Positions 35,033 through 46,097 of a stretch of DNA of 64,000 bases are shown here, piece after piece. A program made the translations under genes and the position numbers. Every line of letters begins with the position of its first letter. Positions within the stretch are counted from its first letter, which is position 1. The DNA lies in assembly GCA_029962745.1 (NCBI GenBank), contig JAPZVO010000057.1:62001-126000 (forward strand). Direction: 5' to 3'. The notes under the pieces are model-generated. The model searched no databases and had not been told where the DNA came from. It saw only the letters and a list, made by a program, of their open reading frames with translations. Origin of the DNA: Echinometra lucunter (Eukaryota > Echinodermata > Echinoidea > Camarodonta > Echinometridae).

Positions 35033-35351
35033 AGACGCTATAATAGTTCGTGGGCTTTCATGGGGAATGGATCATAATTTGCTGACAGCAGACTTTGTGA
35101 AAAATACCTGTAATAGCGCTACATTTCTGGAGCACAGCAAAACAAGCGGTCCCACCACAAACATTCCTGCTGCCTGCTTCGGGCATTCTCAGGCTGGGAA
35201 AAGTGAGATAATGACTTTACCATATGGGGAAAGGGTGAAGTATACAGAGCATTTCATAAGGTCTGTAAAACTCACTGTGATGGACAACACTTGTTACTAG
35301 GTAAGCAAGCATGGTGTCAAATTCCCCATGGAAGCCCACGACCTAGCATCT
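35033..35351. mobile_element. 319-bp TTAA MITE, copy 2 (inverted relative to 7944-8273)
   Basis: TTAA at 35029-35032 and 35352-35355 flanks AGACGCTATAATAGTTCGTG and, inward from the right, AGATGCTAGGTCGTGGGC. The interior matches the reverse complement of the 7944-8273 copy, including 'tttaccatatggggaaagg' near 35216. Confidence 0.9.
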
Positions 35352-35468
35352 TTAAAACTGAAACCCGATTTGATTTTTGCACCTGAGATTGCAGTAAGCC
35401 TAAATTAACAAAAGCACTGAACAACTTAATCACTTTGCAGGAGAAACGATTGACCTTCACAATTTGAT

Positions 35469-35496
35469 AAGAGAGAGAGAGAGAGAGAGAGAGAGC
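35469..35496. repeat. (GA)n microsatellite
   Basis: About 14 uninterrupted GA repeats. Confidence 0.9.
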
Positions 35497-36136
35497 CAGA
35501 GAGAGGAAGGGAGAAAGAGAAACACGCTGAGGCTACACATGCCTAGTGCACACGCGACGGGCTACTTTATGGAGTTAAAAATTTTGCTAGAATCACAATT
35601 TCTGGGTCATTTTGCTTCATTTGAAGTTTTCATCTAAATTATGAGTGACTTTTGGACATGGCAATATCTTTAAACAGGTGAAAGATATATTTCCTACTTC
35701 ACATTTCCTTTCAGGCAGTGCGGTATTTCATATGAGATCCTTTACCACTGTTTTATTAATTTTTATGTTATTTTTCAGTAGAAAATTGGCTATGAAAAGC
35801 TAAAAAAAAAAAAATGAGAGTACAAAAAGCCAAGGAAAAACTTGTTGTTGTAAAAATTAGGAAAAGGCAAGGAAATTAATTAAAATGAATGAGAAAGAAT
35901 AAGGCCAGGAAAAAGAAGAAAGAATGCAAGAATAATCAAAGAGAAATGTGTTACATGTACGGTATGTGGAAAAATTACAAGAAATGAATGAAGAGATCAT
36001 CATGAAAAGGGGAAATAAAAAAGGAAATTGGCATAAGATGGCAATGAGGAGAAGAAAAGAAATGAAGAATTTAAAAAAGGGAAGATTTAAAGGGAAATAG
36101 CATATTTTTGTGAGCTGACATTTTGTCATCTTGCAG

Positions 36137-36307
36137 GTCCAAATTTTAAGCCTTCAAGGAGTCAAATGTCCCACACCAGATTCATCACATGACCTAGCAG
36201 AAGCACTGTGTTCTATGCCAAACCTGAATGACCTGACACTGGATGGAGAGCACATGAATCTCATAGAGTTCTACTCTACTTTGAAAGCAAAAGCATCTTC
36301 CCTACAG
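36137..36307 (+). CDS. LRR exon 1 of the array (57 residues)
   Basis: A 171-nt exon between atcttgcag and cag|gtatgt, phase 0-0. It reads VQILSLQGVKCPTPDSSHDL, AEALCSMPNLNDLTLDGEHM and NLIEFYSTLKAKASSLQ: two RI-like LRRs of about 29 and 28 residues. Length and phase match the one-exon-two-LRR design of NLR genes, where each exon adds one helical pair to the sensing horseshoe without changing frame. It differs from its sisters by NLIEF in place of LSDEF at the variable loop. All leucine anchor positions are kept and there is no stop. Confidence 0.85.
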
Positions 36308-36793
36308 GTATGTGTGTAATTCATGTCAAAGAGACATCAAAATATAAGCAATAAACTATGTGAAACACTATAGGTTCATGCATGTCATGTAATTATCTCC
36401 TGATAATATTTATTTCTTCTATCATTTATTAGCTCTGTTACAATGGCCACAATAAAGTCATTATATTTCCTAATCTAAGCATGACGAGTTTTGTGTATTT
36501 AAGAAGCTTATTACAGAGTATTATGATGCCACATTTGATGTCATATGACATACTCTGCATTAATATCCAATTCCAGACCAATATAAGTATGATACACATG
36601 AAAATAAGATTTGACTGTCCCAGTGCTTTGAATGGAAAATGCACTTTTCTTTGTGTCATTTGTAGATACTACAGCATCCATTCTGTCTGATCGGAAGAAT
36701 TTTATATTTATTGTAACAAAGAAACTGGATGATGAGCAAACTGATGTGTCAGTTTTACATAATTAAAAAAAGAATGGAGCTCTCAATGAGAAA

Positions 36794-38751
36794 TAACGAA
36801 ACCGTCAAAAGTCAACTCTCAGCTAAGATCGCCGCTAGTTGGCTAGTTGTCTGCTACGTGTTTCACGAAGCCGTGTTTGCCAAGATCAACGCCAACATCC
36901 CGACTAAGAACTTATGACGCTTCTGACCCTGTCATATCTTTTTTCGTTGATATGCAGCGCCATCACATGCCACTAATTTGGTAGATTATGGCTGGCCAAA
37001 ATGGAAGCTACATAGATGTAAAAAAATAATTCGAATCTATCTTTTCTAAGAGTTCCTGCAATCAGTAATTCATCCTTGCTCATGTATAAATATTATATTT
37101 CATGATTCATATGAAACGATCTGCAAAAAAAGGTTTCCTAGGGGGTTTCTCCCGTGATTGTAACATCTCTCAAAAGAACGTAATTCTGCCACGTCAGGCA
37201 AGGCATAGTCAAAGGGATAGTCTGTAGATTTCAGACTCATATTTATTCAAAGATAATTTATATCGTAGATTTTTAAACAAAATACTTTTTAAGACACATA
37301 TTTTAGCTTGTAATTTGCCAAAATTATGCATATCAACGTTTTGGTCAAGACGTGACGCTGGATAAATATTTAATTTGCCTCCTTTTTTTCGATCATGAAC
37401 GTAAGGGTTTATTTTGCAAATCTAGTGTCCCGGGGGTACCCATCTTACGTTCAAAACAACAATGAACTTAATTACTAAAAACAGAATCTTATAACTTTTT
37501 CTTTGGTGTTATCTGCCTTTTTAAAAAAATATCTTGTATCTATAACCCCCTGCTACTATTTTTAAGCTTTGCCTCACCAGATCATTCAAATAATTGCAGT
37601 TCTGATTATTTCTTGTTTACAAAATACATGTGTGTTTGTGATCAAGGCTATGTGCTGTCACATTTCCTCATTGATTCACGAGATATTTAGCTAGCATGCT
37701 CTTCGTGAAACGGTTTAGCAAGATTAGAGTCATCTCCGTAGTTGGCGGACAAAGATATGACTAACTTGGCGTTGATTTCCAGAAACAGGCCCCATATCTC
37801 TTGTCGATGATCTACGGAGATGTCATGGACCTGACAAGGTGTTTCACAAAAGCCCTACATGTCATAAATCCAAGATATCGATACTATTGGCTGAAAAAGA
37901 TAGCCTTGATCACAATCCACTGGATTTATTATCAATCATTCCAACACAATTTACACTCAACTTTGCTCCATATGTTGGAAAAGTATAGAAAACATCAATG
38001 GGATTTGATAAACATAATACAAATGTTGCATTCATATAAAAAAAACTATATTAATTGTGACATCTGCGAATTTCTAAAATTAATAAACGAAAAGCTGCTG
38101 TTGCGCTTTGCTAATTTAGATTTGTAATTAAGAGGACACCGTAATTGACAAATTACTGAAAGCAGACCCATATTTTGTTTTAATCTTTGAAAAATACTGA
38201 ATTGGTTCATTCTGTGAACGAAATTTTGACATTAATTCAATAACAAATAAATTTTATATGATTTCAATAAATACTGCAGTTTGCAAAAAATGGAAATATG
38301 GGAGAAGTTCTTTCGTGTTGAATTGTCATCGTACTTACGGGCCTGTAAACACAGACTGCTCCGTTTTCTATGGGAAACTGATAGAAGGATAATCCATATT
38401 AATCTCAATTACTTGCTGGAGGATTAAAAAAAGACATACAGGTTATTTCACTTATACTTTTATATCAACATCAGTAAGAACTGGTTCTGGAATGAGAGTA
38501 TAGAACTCAAGAAATATTTGTATTTATATTTATTTTTCGCTGCCCGCGGGTTGCCCAAAGCCAATGAAAAGGTGAAATGTGATGGCGTGCTAAAAAGATA
38601 TGACACGTTCGGAGGAGCGATAAGTCATTTGTCAGGGAAGTTGTTGCTGGTCTTGGCAAAGATGGTTTTGTGAAACACTTAGCAGACAAGATTACCGACA
38701 ACTCCGAGATGCCGTTGATCTTGTAGTTATGACGGTTTCATGAAATGCGCC
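36794..38751. mobile_element. About 1.96-kb fold-back-type element inserted in the LRR intron
   Basis: Sister units read straight across ('gagaaatccaggtgac' near 44138), whereas here 'gagaaat' and 'cctggtgac' are separated by foreign DNA. The left part starts GAAACCGTCAAAAGTCAAC; the right end inverted reads GGGGCGCATTTCATGAAACC. The left terminus lacks the first bases seen in the related short copy at 52574. 'gtttcacgaaac/gtttcacaaa' phrases recur inside (36859, 37706, 37840, 38670), giving several internal fold-backs. A 108-residue frame at 37801-38127 has no known domain. Superfamily unknown. Confidence 0.7.
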
Positions 38752-40559
38752 CCTGGTGACAAATCCAGTGAGCATCACTAAAATCCTCACCAAAATGAGA
38801 AATAAATGCTGATATAAGCTTTAACGCATGCTTGATTAAAGTGTGTATGGGATGTGTATTTAGTTTGCATACTGACATACCATCATATACTGTAGACTTT
38901 ATTGTGATTAATGCAAAAATTAAGTTAATGTCTCTTTATCCTTTACCACTGTTTTATTATTTTTATGTTATTTTTTAGTAGAAAATTGGCTATGACAAGC
39001 TCAAAGAAAGGAATAAGAGTACAACCAGAGAGGGAAATTCAATAAAATGAAAGAGAAAGAATGAGGCCAGGAAAAAGAAGAGAGAATGCAAAAATAATCA
39101 AAGATTAATGTGTTACATGTATGTGGAAAAATCATAAGAAATGAAGGAAGAGATCATCATGAAAAGGGGAAATAAAAAGGAAATTGGCATTAGATGAAAA
39201 TGAGAAGAAGGAAAGAAATGAGTGATTTAAAAAGAAACAGAGGAAGAATTAAGGACGTTCCACAGTTATGTTTCTGCGCATCCCTACCGCGCAGGTTAAA
39301 ACGTCAGGCGCACAGCTGATTGTTCACAGCGCAGATGCAACACCGAGACTGCCGAGCTGGCCGGCCTGGAACGCAGCAGCTAGCTCTCGCTGGTTTTGGT
39401 TTGCAAAATTGACTAGGTTTACATTCGTCGTGATATATGGTACAATTACAATTGATTGTAAAGCCTGTCTAAAGCTTTAGTAAAAATTCACGGGGCTCTC
39501 ACTTCATTTTTTCCTTGGTTGCCAGCCAGGCAACCATTACAATTGGTTAGGTTGCCTCAGGGGGTTGCCTAATGGCAAATTAGGTGGTCACAGTGATTAT
39601 GTTCAAATAGCAATAGCATTGTGTAATCAATGTAGTGTGAATCGGCGAATATTGCTTGCGATTCGCAATTCGTGTGCTTTCTTTAGTGGAAAACCCCTCT
39701 TTTGGAGTTCCTACTCTCAGAAAACTGAATACTGCATACCTGAGGGGATATTTTTTACCTATTTCTGCGGGCATTATTCCTGCGTTTAATTGAGAAGTCC
39801 AATGAAGAGTGTTTATATCATTTCACATGTCTCAGGAAAACCTGGACCGGACGTCTGCACTATAGATTAAGGAGATATTCCTTAAACCTGTTAGTAATGA
39901 ACAAACACTAGCACTTGCCTACTTGGGTAACATTACTTATCTTGTTGCTCTGTCTTGAAAGCCTTTGGCAAGCTTTCCGGTTATCAACAACAACCAATGA
40001 TTGAAAGGTATGCATAAAATTTGAATATGTTAATAAACAGGTCTATTAACTACAAAAATAACTTGGAATCAAGTTTGCGTACAATACTTCAGCTTTACTT
40101 GTTGCTATGTCAGTCAAGCCTATGACAAGCATTCAGGGTGTCAAGAACAGCCATTGTTTTTAAAAAGTATATATAAAATTTGAATATGCATGTGTGAAAT
40201 TAGTTCCCATGACTGACAGCTTACCTCAGCACCACGTCATGTCATTGACTAGCAAAATTAATGATTAGTAAAAAGACTAATGGAAGACCAATGTAAGACT
40301 AACTGATTTCAGTGTAGGACTATTTACGGACCAGTTCTTTCTCATGCAATACTAATTATTTCCAGCATTACTCAAATAAGACATAATTTGATTGACTAAT
40401 TAATATTAATCAATTTAAAAACAAATGTCTAATTATTTCTTACTCAAATAAGACATAGTGAATGACTAATCTTTTTAGTCATTTGACCAACTTTCGTTTT
40501 CAGGGTAGATTCTCAGCCTTCTGCATGTTTTTGGCGAGTTTTGTGGTTTTCAAGCCGAT

Positions 40560-42254
40560 TCGCAACTATTAGGGCGACGATAGTTCAAAAACAAGCACAT
40601 GGACCCCACTTTTTCAATGTTTCAATCTCCTCAGTATACATTCTTGTACAATTCTAGAGAGAAAGACGAATATGACATAATACTAATTATTTCCAGGATT
40701 ACTCAAATAAGACATAATTTGATTGACTAATTAATGTTAGTCAATTTGAAAACAAATGTCTAATTATTTCTTAGTCAAATAAGACATAGTGAATGACTAA
40801 TCTTTTTAGTCATTTGACCAACTTTTGTTTTCAGTGTAGATTCTCAGCCTTTTGCATGTTTTTGGCACATTTTGTGGTTTTCAAGCCGATTCGCAACTAT
40901 TAGGGCGACGATAGTTCAAAAACAAGCACATGGACCCCACTTTTTCAATGTTTCAATCTCCTCAGTATACATTCTTGTACAATTCTAAAGAGAAAGACGA
41001 ATATGACATGGGATTTGAATGTTTGGGGCTATAAAATTGAATCGGCCGTATTTTGGATTGGATTCTCAAAATTTTGCATGTTTTTGGCGCGTTTTTTGTG
41101 GTTTTGAAGCTGATTCTCAGCTATTAGGGTGACGATATTTCAAAAACAAGCACATGGACCCCAATTTTGTAATGCTTTCATCTCTTCAGTATACTCTCCT
41201 CTACAATTCTAGAGAGAAAGACAAATATGACATGGGTTTTGAGATTTGGGACCATAAATTTGTGTCATCCGTATTTTGGATTAGATCCTCAGCCTTTTGC
41301 ATGATTTTGGCGCGTTTTTGTGGTTTATCTTTTTGCATGTTTTATCCTTTTGCATGTTTTTGGCACATTTTGTGGTTTTCAAGCCGATTCGCAACTATTA
41401 GGGCGACGATAGTTCAAAAACAAGCACATGGACCCCACTTTTTCAATGTTTCAATCTCCTCAGTATACATTCTTGTACAATTCTAGAGAGAAAGACGAAT
41501 ATGACATGGGATTTGAATGTTTGGGGCTATAAAATTGAATCGGCCGTATTTTGGATTGGATTCTCAAAATTTTGCATGTTTTTGGCGCGTTTTTTGTGGT
41601 TTTGAAGCTGATTCTCAGCTATTAGGGTGACGATATTTCAAAAACAAGCACATGGACCCCAATTTTGTAATGCTTTCATCTCTTCAGTATACTCTCCTCT
41701 ACAATTCTAGAGAGAAAGACAAATATGACATGGGTTTTGAGATTTGGGACCATAAATTTGTGTCATCCGTATTTTGGATTAGATCCTCAGCCTTTTGCAT
41801 GTTTTTGGCGCGTTTTTGTGGTTTATCAAGCCAGTTCGCAAATATTAGGGGGACGATATTTCAAAAACAAGCACATGGACCCCACTTTTTAAATCTTTTA
41901 ATCTCTTTAGTATACTTTCTTCTACAATTCTAGAGAGAAAGACAAATATGACATAGGTTTTGAATATTTGGACCATAAATTTTAGTCATCCGTATTTTGG
42001 ATTAGATCCTCAGCCTTTTGTATGTTTTTGGCGCGTTTTTGTGGTTTTCAAGCCAATTCGCAAATATCAGGGGGACGATAGTTCAAAAACAAGCACATGG
42101 ACCCCACTTTTTTAATGTTTTAATCTCTTCAGTATACTTTCCTCTACCATTCTAGAGAGAATGACGAATATGACATGGTTTTTTAATATTTGGGACCATA
42201 AAATAGAATCGGTTGTATTTTTGATTAGATTCTCAGTATTAGTATTTTTGGCGC
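40560..42254. repeat. Minisatellite of 222-224-bp units inside the TTAA element
   Basis: The landmark 'acaagcacatggacccc' begins at 40591, 40922, 41146, 41420, 41644, 41867 and 42089, giving spacings 331, 224, 274, 224, 223 and 222, with a last unit split by a nested insertion (resuming at 42849). Each unit carries 'ttctagagagaaagacgaatatgacatggg', here shortened in some, and 'tttttggcgcgttttgtggtttt'. The related copy at 17996-19448 has a single unit, so the array expanded in this copy. Identical short open frames at 41154 and 41652 are a by-product. Confidence 0.9.
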
Positions 42255-42848
42255 ATCCGCCCACCGTAGGTGGTTGCCGGAGGCATTATGTTTTCGGGTC
42301 GTCCGTCCCGTTTTCGTTCTTGCGATAACTTAAGAACCGTTTGACAGATCAACTTAGAACTTGGCTCATGTATGCATATGGGAGGGACAATGATCTGATT
42401 AGATTTTGGAGTTTCAAGGTCAAAGTCAAGGTCATAGAGGTCATTATGTACATAGAAATGGTTCATTTTCACCATAATTCAACAACCATTTGACCAATCA
42501 ACCTCAAACTTGGCACAGGTATGCATATGGGAGGGACAATGATCTGATGAAATTTTTGGGTCTCAAGGTCAAAGGTCAAAGGTCATAGAGGTCATTATGT
42601 ACATAGAAATGGTTCGTTCTTGTGATAACTCAGTAACCATTTGACGATTCAGCAAACTTGATTCATGTACATGTATGCATATGAAAAGGGCAATGCTCTC
42701 ATTAGATTTGGGGTCACAAGGTCAAAGGTCAAGGTCAAAGATGTCATTGTATAAATAAAAATCAAATCAACATGATGTGCCATTTATTTCTGATTTGGTA
42801 ATGGCGGAGGCATAAACTTCGACCACGCGTGGTCGAAGATTCATCTAG
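42255..42848. mobile_element. About 594-bp element with AGGTCA-rich interior, copy 1
   Basis: Inserted in the last 222-bp unit: 'tttttggcgc' and 'gtggttttc' are contiguous in intact units but separated here. It starts near 'atccgcccaccgtaggtgg' and ends 'gaccacgcgtggtcgaagat' plus 'tcatctag'. Inverted 'gcggaggcat' / 'atgcctccgc'-type ends occur in copy 2. The interior repeats 'caaggtcaaaggtca' phrases three times. No coding sequence. Confidence 0.85.
42566..42594 (+). promoter_or_regulatory. Cluster of four AGGTCA half-sites (DR1-DR1-DR3)
   Basis: AGGTCA begins at 42566, 42573, 42580 and 42589, with spacers of 1, 1 and 3 bp. Direct repeats of AGGTCA with 1-bp spacing are the known binding form for HNF4 and RXR-type nuclear receptors. 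Activity here is inferred from sequence alone. Confidence 0.4.
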
Positions 42849-43469
42849 TTGTGGTTTTCAAACCGATTCGCAGCCATTAGGGCGCCGACAGCTTGAAAAC
42901 GAGCACATGGACCCCCCTTTTTTAATGTGTTTACCCCTTCAGTACGCATTCCTCTACAAATTTGCAAATTTTAATGAAAATGACATGGATTTTGAATAAA
43001 GTGCAGCTTAAACTGTCCTTTTTATTTTTCGTCTAGAGTCCTTTTGGCACCATTTTCGCCACATGAGGGCGCTGGCAGTTTAAAGAGAAGTACAGATGGC
43101 CCAGTTTAAAGAGTCTTTCCACCTTTGTCATACATTTCGCTACAAATCTGGAAGATTTGATGTAGTTTAATAGGGTTTTGACAGAGTAAGAGTGATTTAT
43201 ACTCATTTGTCAAAATCGTGAGGTCTAATAGAGGCCTAAATCTCTTGATTGCGTCATTTTATCTACCATCCAATTATGCAACTTCAAAGTCCCGTAGAAA
43301 AAAAATAAGCACATGAACGTATATTATTTTTTACATTTTTTGCCTACATAGGTACCAAAGTAACTCTATGCAAAATTTGGAGAACATGACATGGATTTGA
43401 TTTTAACTGTGGAACGTCCTTAAAGGGAAATAACATATTTTCATAAGCTGACATTCTGTAATCTTGTAG

Positions 43470-43649
43470 GTCCAAACTCTATGCCTTCAAGAAGTCGTCA
43501 GGTGTCCCACACCAGGCTCATCACATCACCTAGCGGAAGCACTGTGTTCTATACCAAACCTCAGTGACCTGAGACTGGATGGATCATTTGGAGAGAATCT
43601 CAGTGATGAGTTCTACTCTACTTTGAAAGCAAAAGCATCATCCCTACAG
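43470..43649 (+). CDS. LRR exon 2 of the array (60 residues, longest)
   Basis: A 180-nt exon between acceptor cttgtag and donor cag|gtatgt, phase 0-0. It reads VQTLCLQEVVRCPTPGSSHH, LAEALCSIPNLSDLRLDG, then SFGENLSDEFYSTLKAKASS and LQ. It uses TAG instead of CAG at the acceptor, so an upstream-extended frame hits a stop; the exon itself is fully open. It is the longest exon because of one extra codon after EV and three in the loop before LSDEF. It lies 50 bp after the 4.17-kb transposon, which therefore sits close to its acceptor and possible branch point. Confidence 0.85.
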
Positions 43650-44752
43650 GTATGTGTGTAATTCATGTAAAAGAGACATCAAAATATAAGCAATAAACTA
43701 TGTGAAACACTTTATACAGTAGGTTCATGTATGTCATGTACTTATCTTTTGATAACATTTATTACCTCTGTAATTTATCAGGACTGTTACAGTGGCCACA
43801 TCTTAATCATAGATATGATGGGATTTAAATCATTATATTTCCTAATCATTGTGTAATGAGTTTTGTGTATTTAAGAAGCATATTACAGAGTATTATGATG
43901 CCACATTTGATGTCATATGACATTCTCTGCATTGAAATGAAATTTCAGACCAATATGAGTGTGATACACATGAAAATAAGATTTGCCTGTAGTAGTGCTT
44001 TGAATGGAAAATGTAGATACAACATCCATTCTGTCTGATTGGAAGAATTTTATATTTGTTGTAACAAAGAAACTGGATGATGAGCAAACTGATGTGTCTG
44101 TTTTACAAGATTAAAACAAGAATGGGGCTCTCACAGAGAAATCCAGGTGACAAATCCAGTGAGCATCACTTAAATCCTCACCAAAATGTGAAATAAATAT
44201 CTTGTGCTTATATATACATGTACTTTAACACATGCTTGATTAAAGTTTGTGTTGGATGAATATGGAGTTTGCATACTGACATACCATCATATACTGTAGA
44301 CTTTATTGTGTTTTATGCAAAAATTAAGTTGATGTCACCTGAGTTTCATAAGTCTATTTCAAATGAGATCCTTTATCACTGTTTTATTATTTTTGTGTTT
44401 TTTTAGTAGAAAATTTGCTATGGAAAGCTCAAAGGAAAGAATAAGAGTACAACAAGAGAAGGAAAACAGTCTTGTTGTAAAGACTAGAAAAAGGCATGGA
44501 AATTAAATGGAAAGAGAAAGAATGAGGCCAGGAAAAAAGAAAGAATGCAAGAATAATCAAAGAGAAATGTGGTACACATATGTGGCAAAATTACAAGAAA
44601 TGAATGAAGAGATCATCATGAAAAGTGGAAATAAAAAAGGAAATTTGCCTTAGATGACAATGAGAAGAAAAAATAAATGAATTAAAACAAAACAGAGGAA
44701 GAATAAAAGGGAAATAACAGATTTTTATGAGCTGACATTTTGTATCTTGCAG

Positions 44753-44920
44753 GTCCAAACTCTAAGCCTTGAAGGAGTCAAGTGTCTCACACCAGCCTCA
44801 TCACATCACCTAGCAGAAGCACTGTGTTCTATGCCAAACCTGAATAACCTGACACTGGATGGAGAGTATCTCAGTGATGAGTTCTACTCTACATTGAAAG
44901 CAAGGGCACCATCCCTGCAG
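44753..44920 (+). CDS. LRR exon 3 of the array (56 residues)
   Basis: A 168-nt exon, acceptor tatcttgcag, donor gcag|gtatgtgtgt, phase 0-0. It reads VQTLSLEGVKCLTPASSHHL, AEALCSMPNLNNLTLDGEYL and SDEFYSTLKARAPSLQ. Differences from neighbours are CLTP for CPTP and APSLQ for ASSLQ. Its intron context is the cleanest uninterrupted unit and serves as the reference for mapping transposon insertions in its sisters. Confidence 0.87.
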
Positions 44921-45929
44921 GTATGTGTGTACTTCATGTCAAAGAGACATGGAAAAATATGTGCAATTACTAGTTGAAACACTTTATAGGTTCATGCATG
45001 ACATATACTTATATCTGTTGATAATATTTATTTATTCTATCATTTATTAGCTCTGTTACAATAGCCACATTTTAATGATAGATATAATGGGATTTAAATC
45101 ACAAAAATGAACACAAAAAAAAAACCAAAATGAAAAATATATGCTGATATAAGCTTTAACACATGCTTGATTAGAGTGTGTATGGGATGTGTATTGAGTT
45201 TGCATACTGACATACCATCATATACTGCAGACAATAATGTGATTTATGCAAAAATTAAGTTGAAGTCACTTTAGTATGATGAGTCTATTTCAAATGAGAT
45301 CCTTTACCACTGTTTTATTATTTTTATGTTATTTTTGAGTAGGAATTTGGCTATGAAAAGCTCCAAAAAAAGGTATAAGAGTACAAAAAGGGAAGGAAAA
45401 ACTTCTTGTTGTAAAGACTAGAAAAAGGCAAGGAAATTTATTAAAATGAAGGGAAAGAATGAGGCCAGGAAAAAGAATAAAGAATGCAAAAATAATCCAG
45501 GTGATATGTGTTACATATCTAGTCTATTTCAAATGAGATCCTTTATCACTGTTTTATTATTTTGTGTTTTTTTAGTAGAAAATTTGCTATGAAAAGCTCA
45601 AAGGAAAGAATAAGAGTACAACAAGAGAAGGAAAACAGTCTTGTTGTAAAGACTAGAAAAAGGCATGGAAATTAATTAAAATGAAAGAGAAAGAATGAGG
45701 CCAGGAAAAAAGAAAGAATGCAAGAATCATCAAAGAGAAATGTGGTACACATATGTGGCAAAATTGCAAGAAATGAATGAAGAGATCATTGTGAAAAGGG
45801 GAAATAAAAAAGGAAATTGGCATTAGATGACAATGAGAAGAAAAAAATAAATGAAGAATTAAAACAAAACAGAGGAAGAATAAAAGGGAAATAACAGATT
45901 TTTATGAGCTGACATTTTGTATCTTGCAG

Positions 45930-46097
45930 GTCCAAACTCTAAGCCTTGAAAGAGTCATGTGTCCCACACTAGCCTCATCACATCACCTAGCAGAAGCACT
46001 GTGTTCTATGCCACAGCTGAATGACCTGACACTTTATGGAATGAATCTCAGTGATGAGTTCTGCTCTACATTGAAAGCAGGGGCATCATCCCTACAG
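45930..46097 (+). CDS. LRR exon 4 of the array (56 residues)
   Basis: A 168-nt exon, acceptor tatcttgcag, donor cag|gtatgt, phase 0-0. It reads VQTLSLERVMCPTLASSHHL, AEALCSMPQLNDLTLYGMNL and SDEFCSTLKAGASSLQ. From here on the exons carry FCSTLKA in place of FYSTLKA, defining a second subgroup with 51887 and 53557. The 4.66-kb element begins 303 bp downstream in its intron. Confidence 0.87.

Larger units (their letters stand above)
39253..43419. mobile_element. 4167-bp TTAA-flanked transposon (TIR GGACGTTCCACAGTTA) with internal minisatellite
   Basis: TTAA at 39249-39252 and 43420-43423 flanks perfect 16-bp inverted ends GGACGTTCCACAGTTA. The empty site is visible in sister LRR units, where 'gaggaagaat' runs into 'aaagggaaataac' (near 44695). 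The TTAA duplication suggests Kolobok or piggyBac. There is no transposase frame. The interior has a unique left arm (39253-40560, shared with 17996-19020), a tandem array of about 222-bp units (40560-42250), a nested element (42255-42848) and a right arm (42900-43419). Confidence 0.93.

Noticed and set aside
37801..38127. 108-codon plus-strand frame inside the fold-back element
   Set aside because: No recognisable motif, AT-driven composition, and it is not shared by the related copy at 52574-52815.
41154..41933. Two nearly identical open frames (starting MDPNFVMLSSLQY) that look like a repeated gene
   Set aside because: They fall at the same position of successive units of the 222-224-bp minisatellite; the frame is lost in the other units.
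40560..42254. Regular direct repeats that might suggest a CRISPR-like array
   Set aside because: Unit is about 222 bp with no short repeat/unique spacer alternation; the genome is eukaryotic; the array is inside a TIR element.
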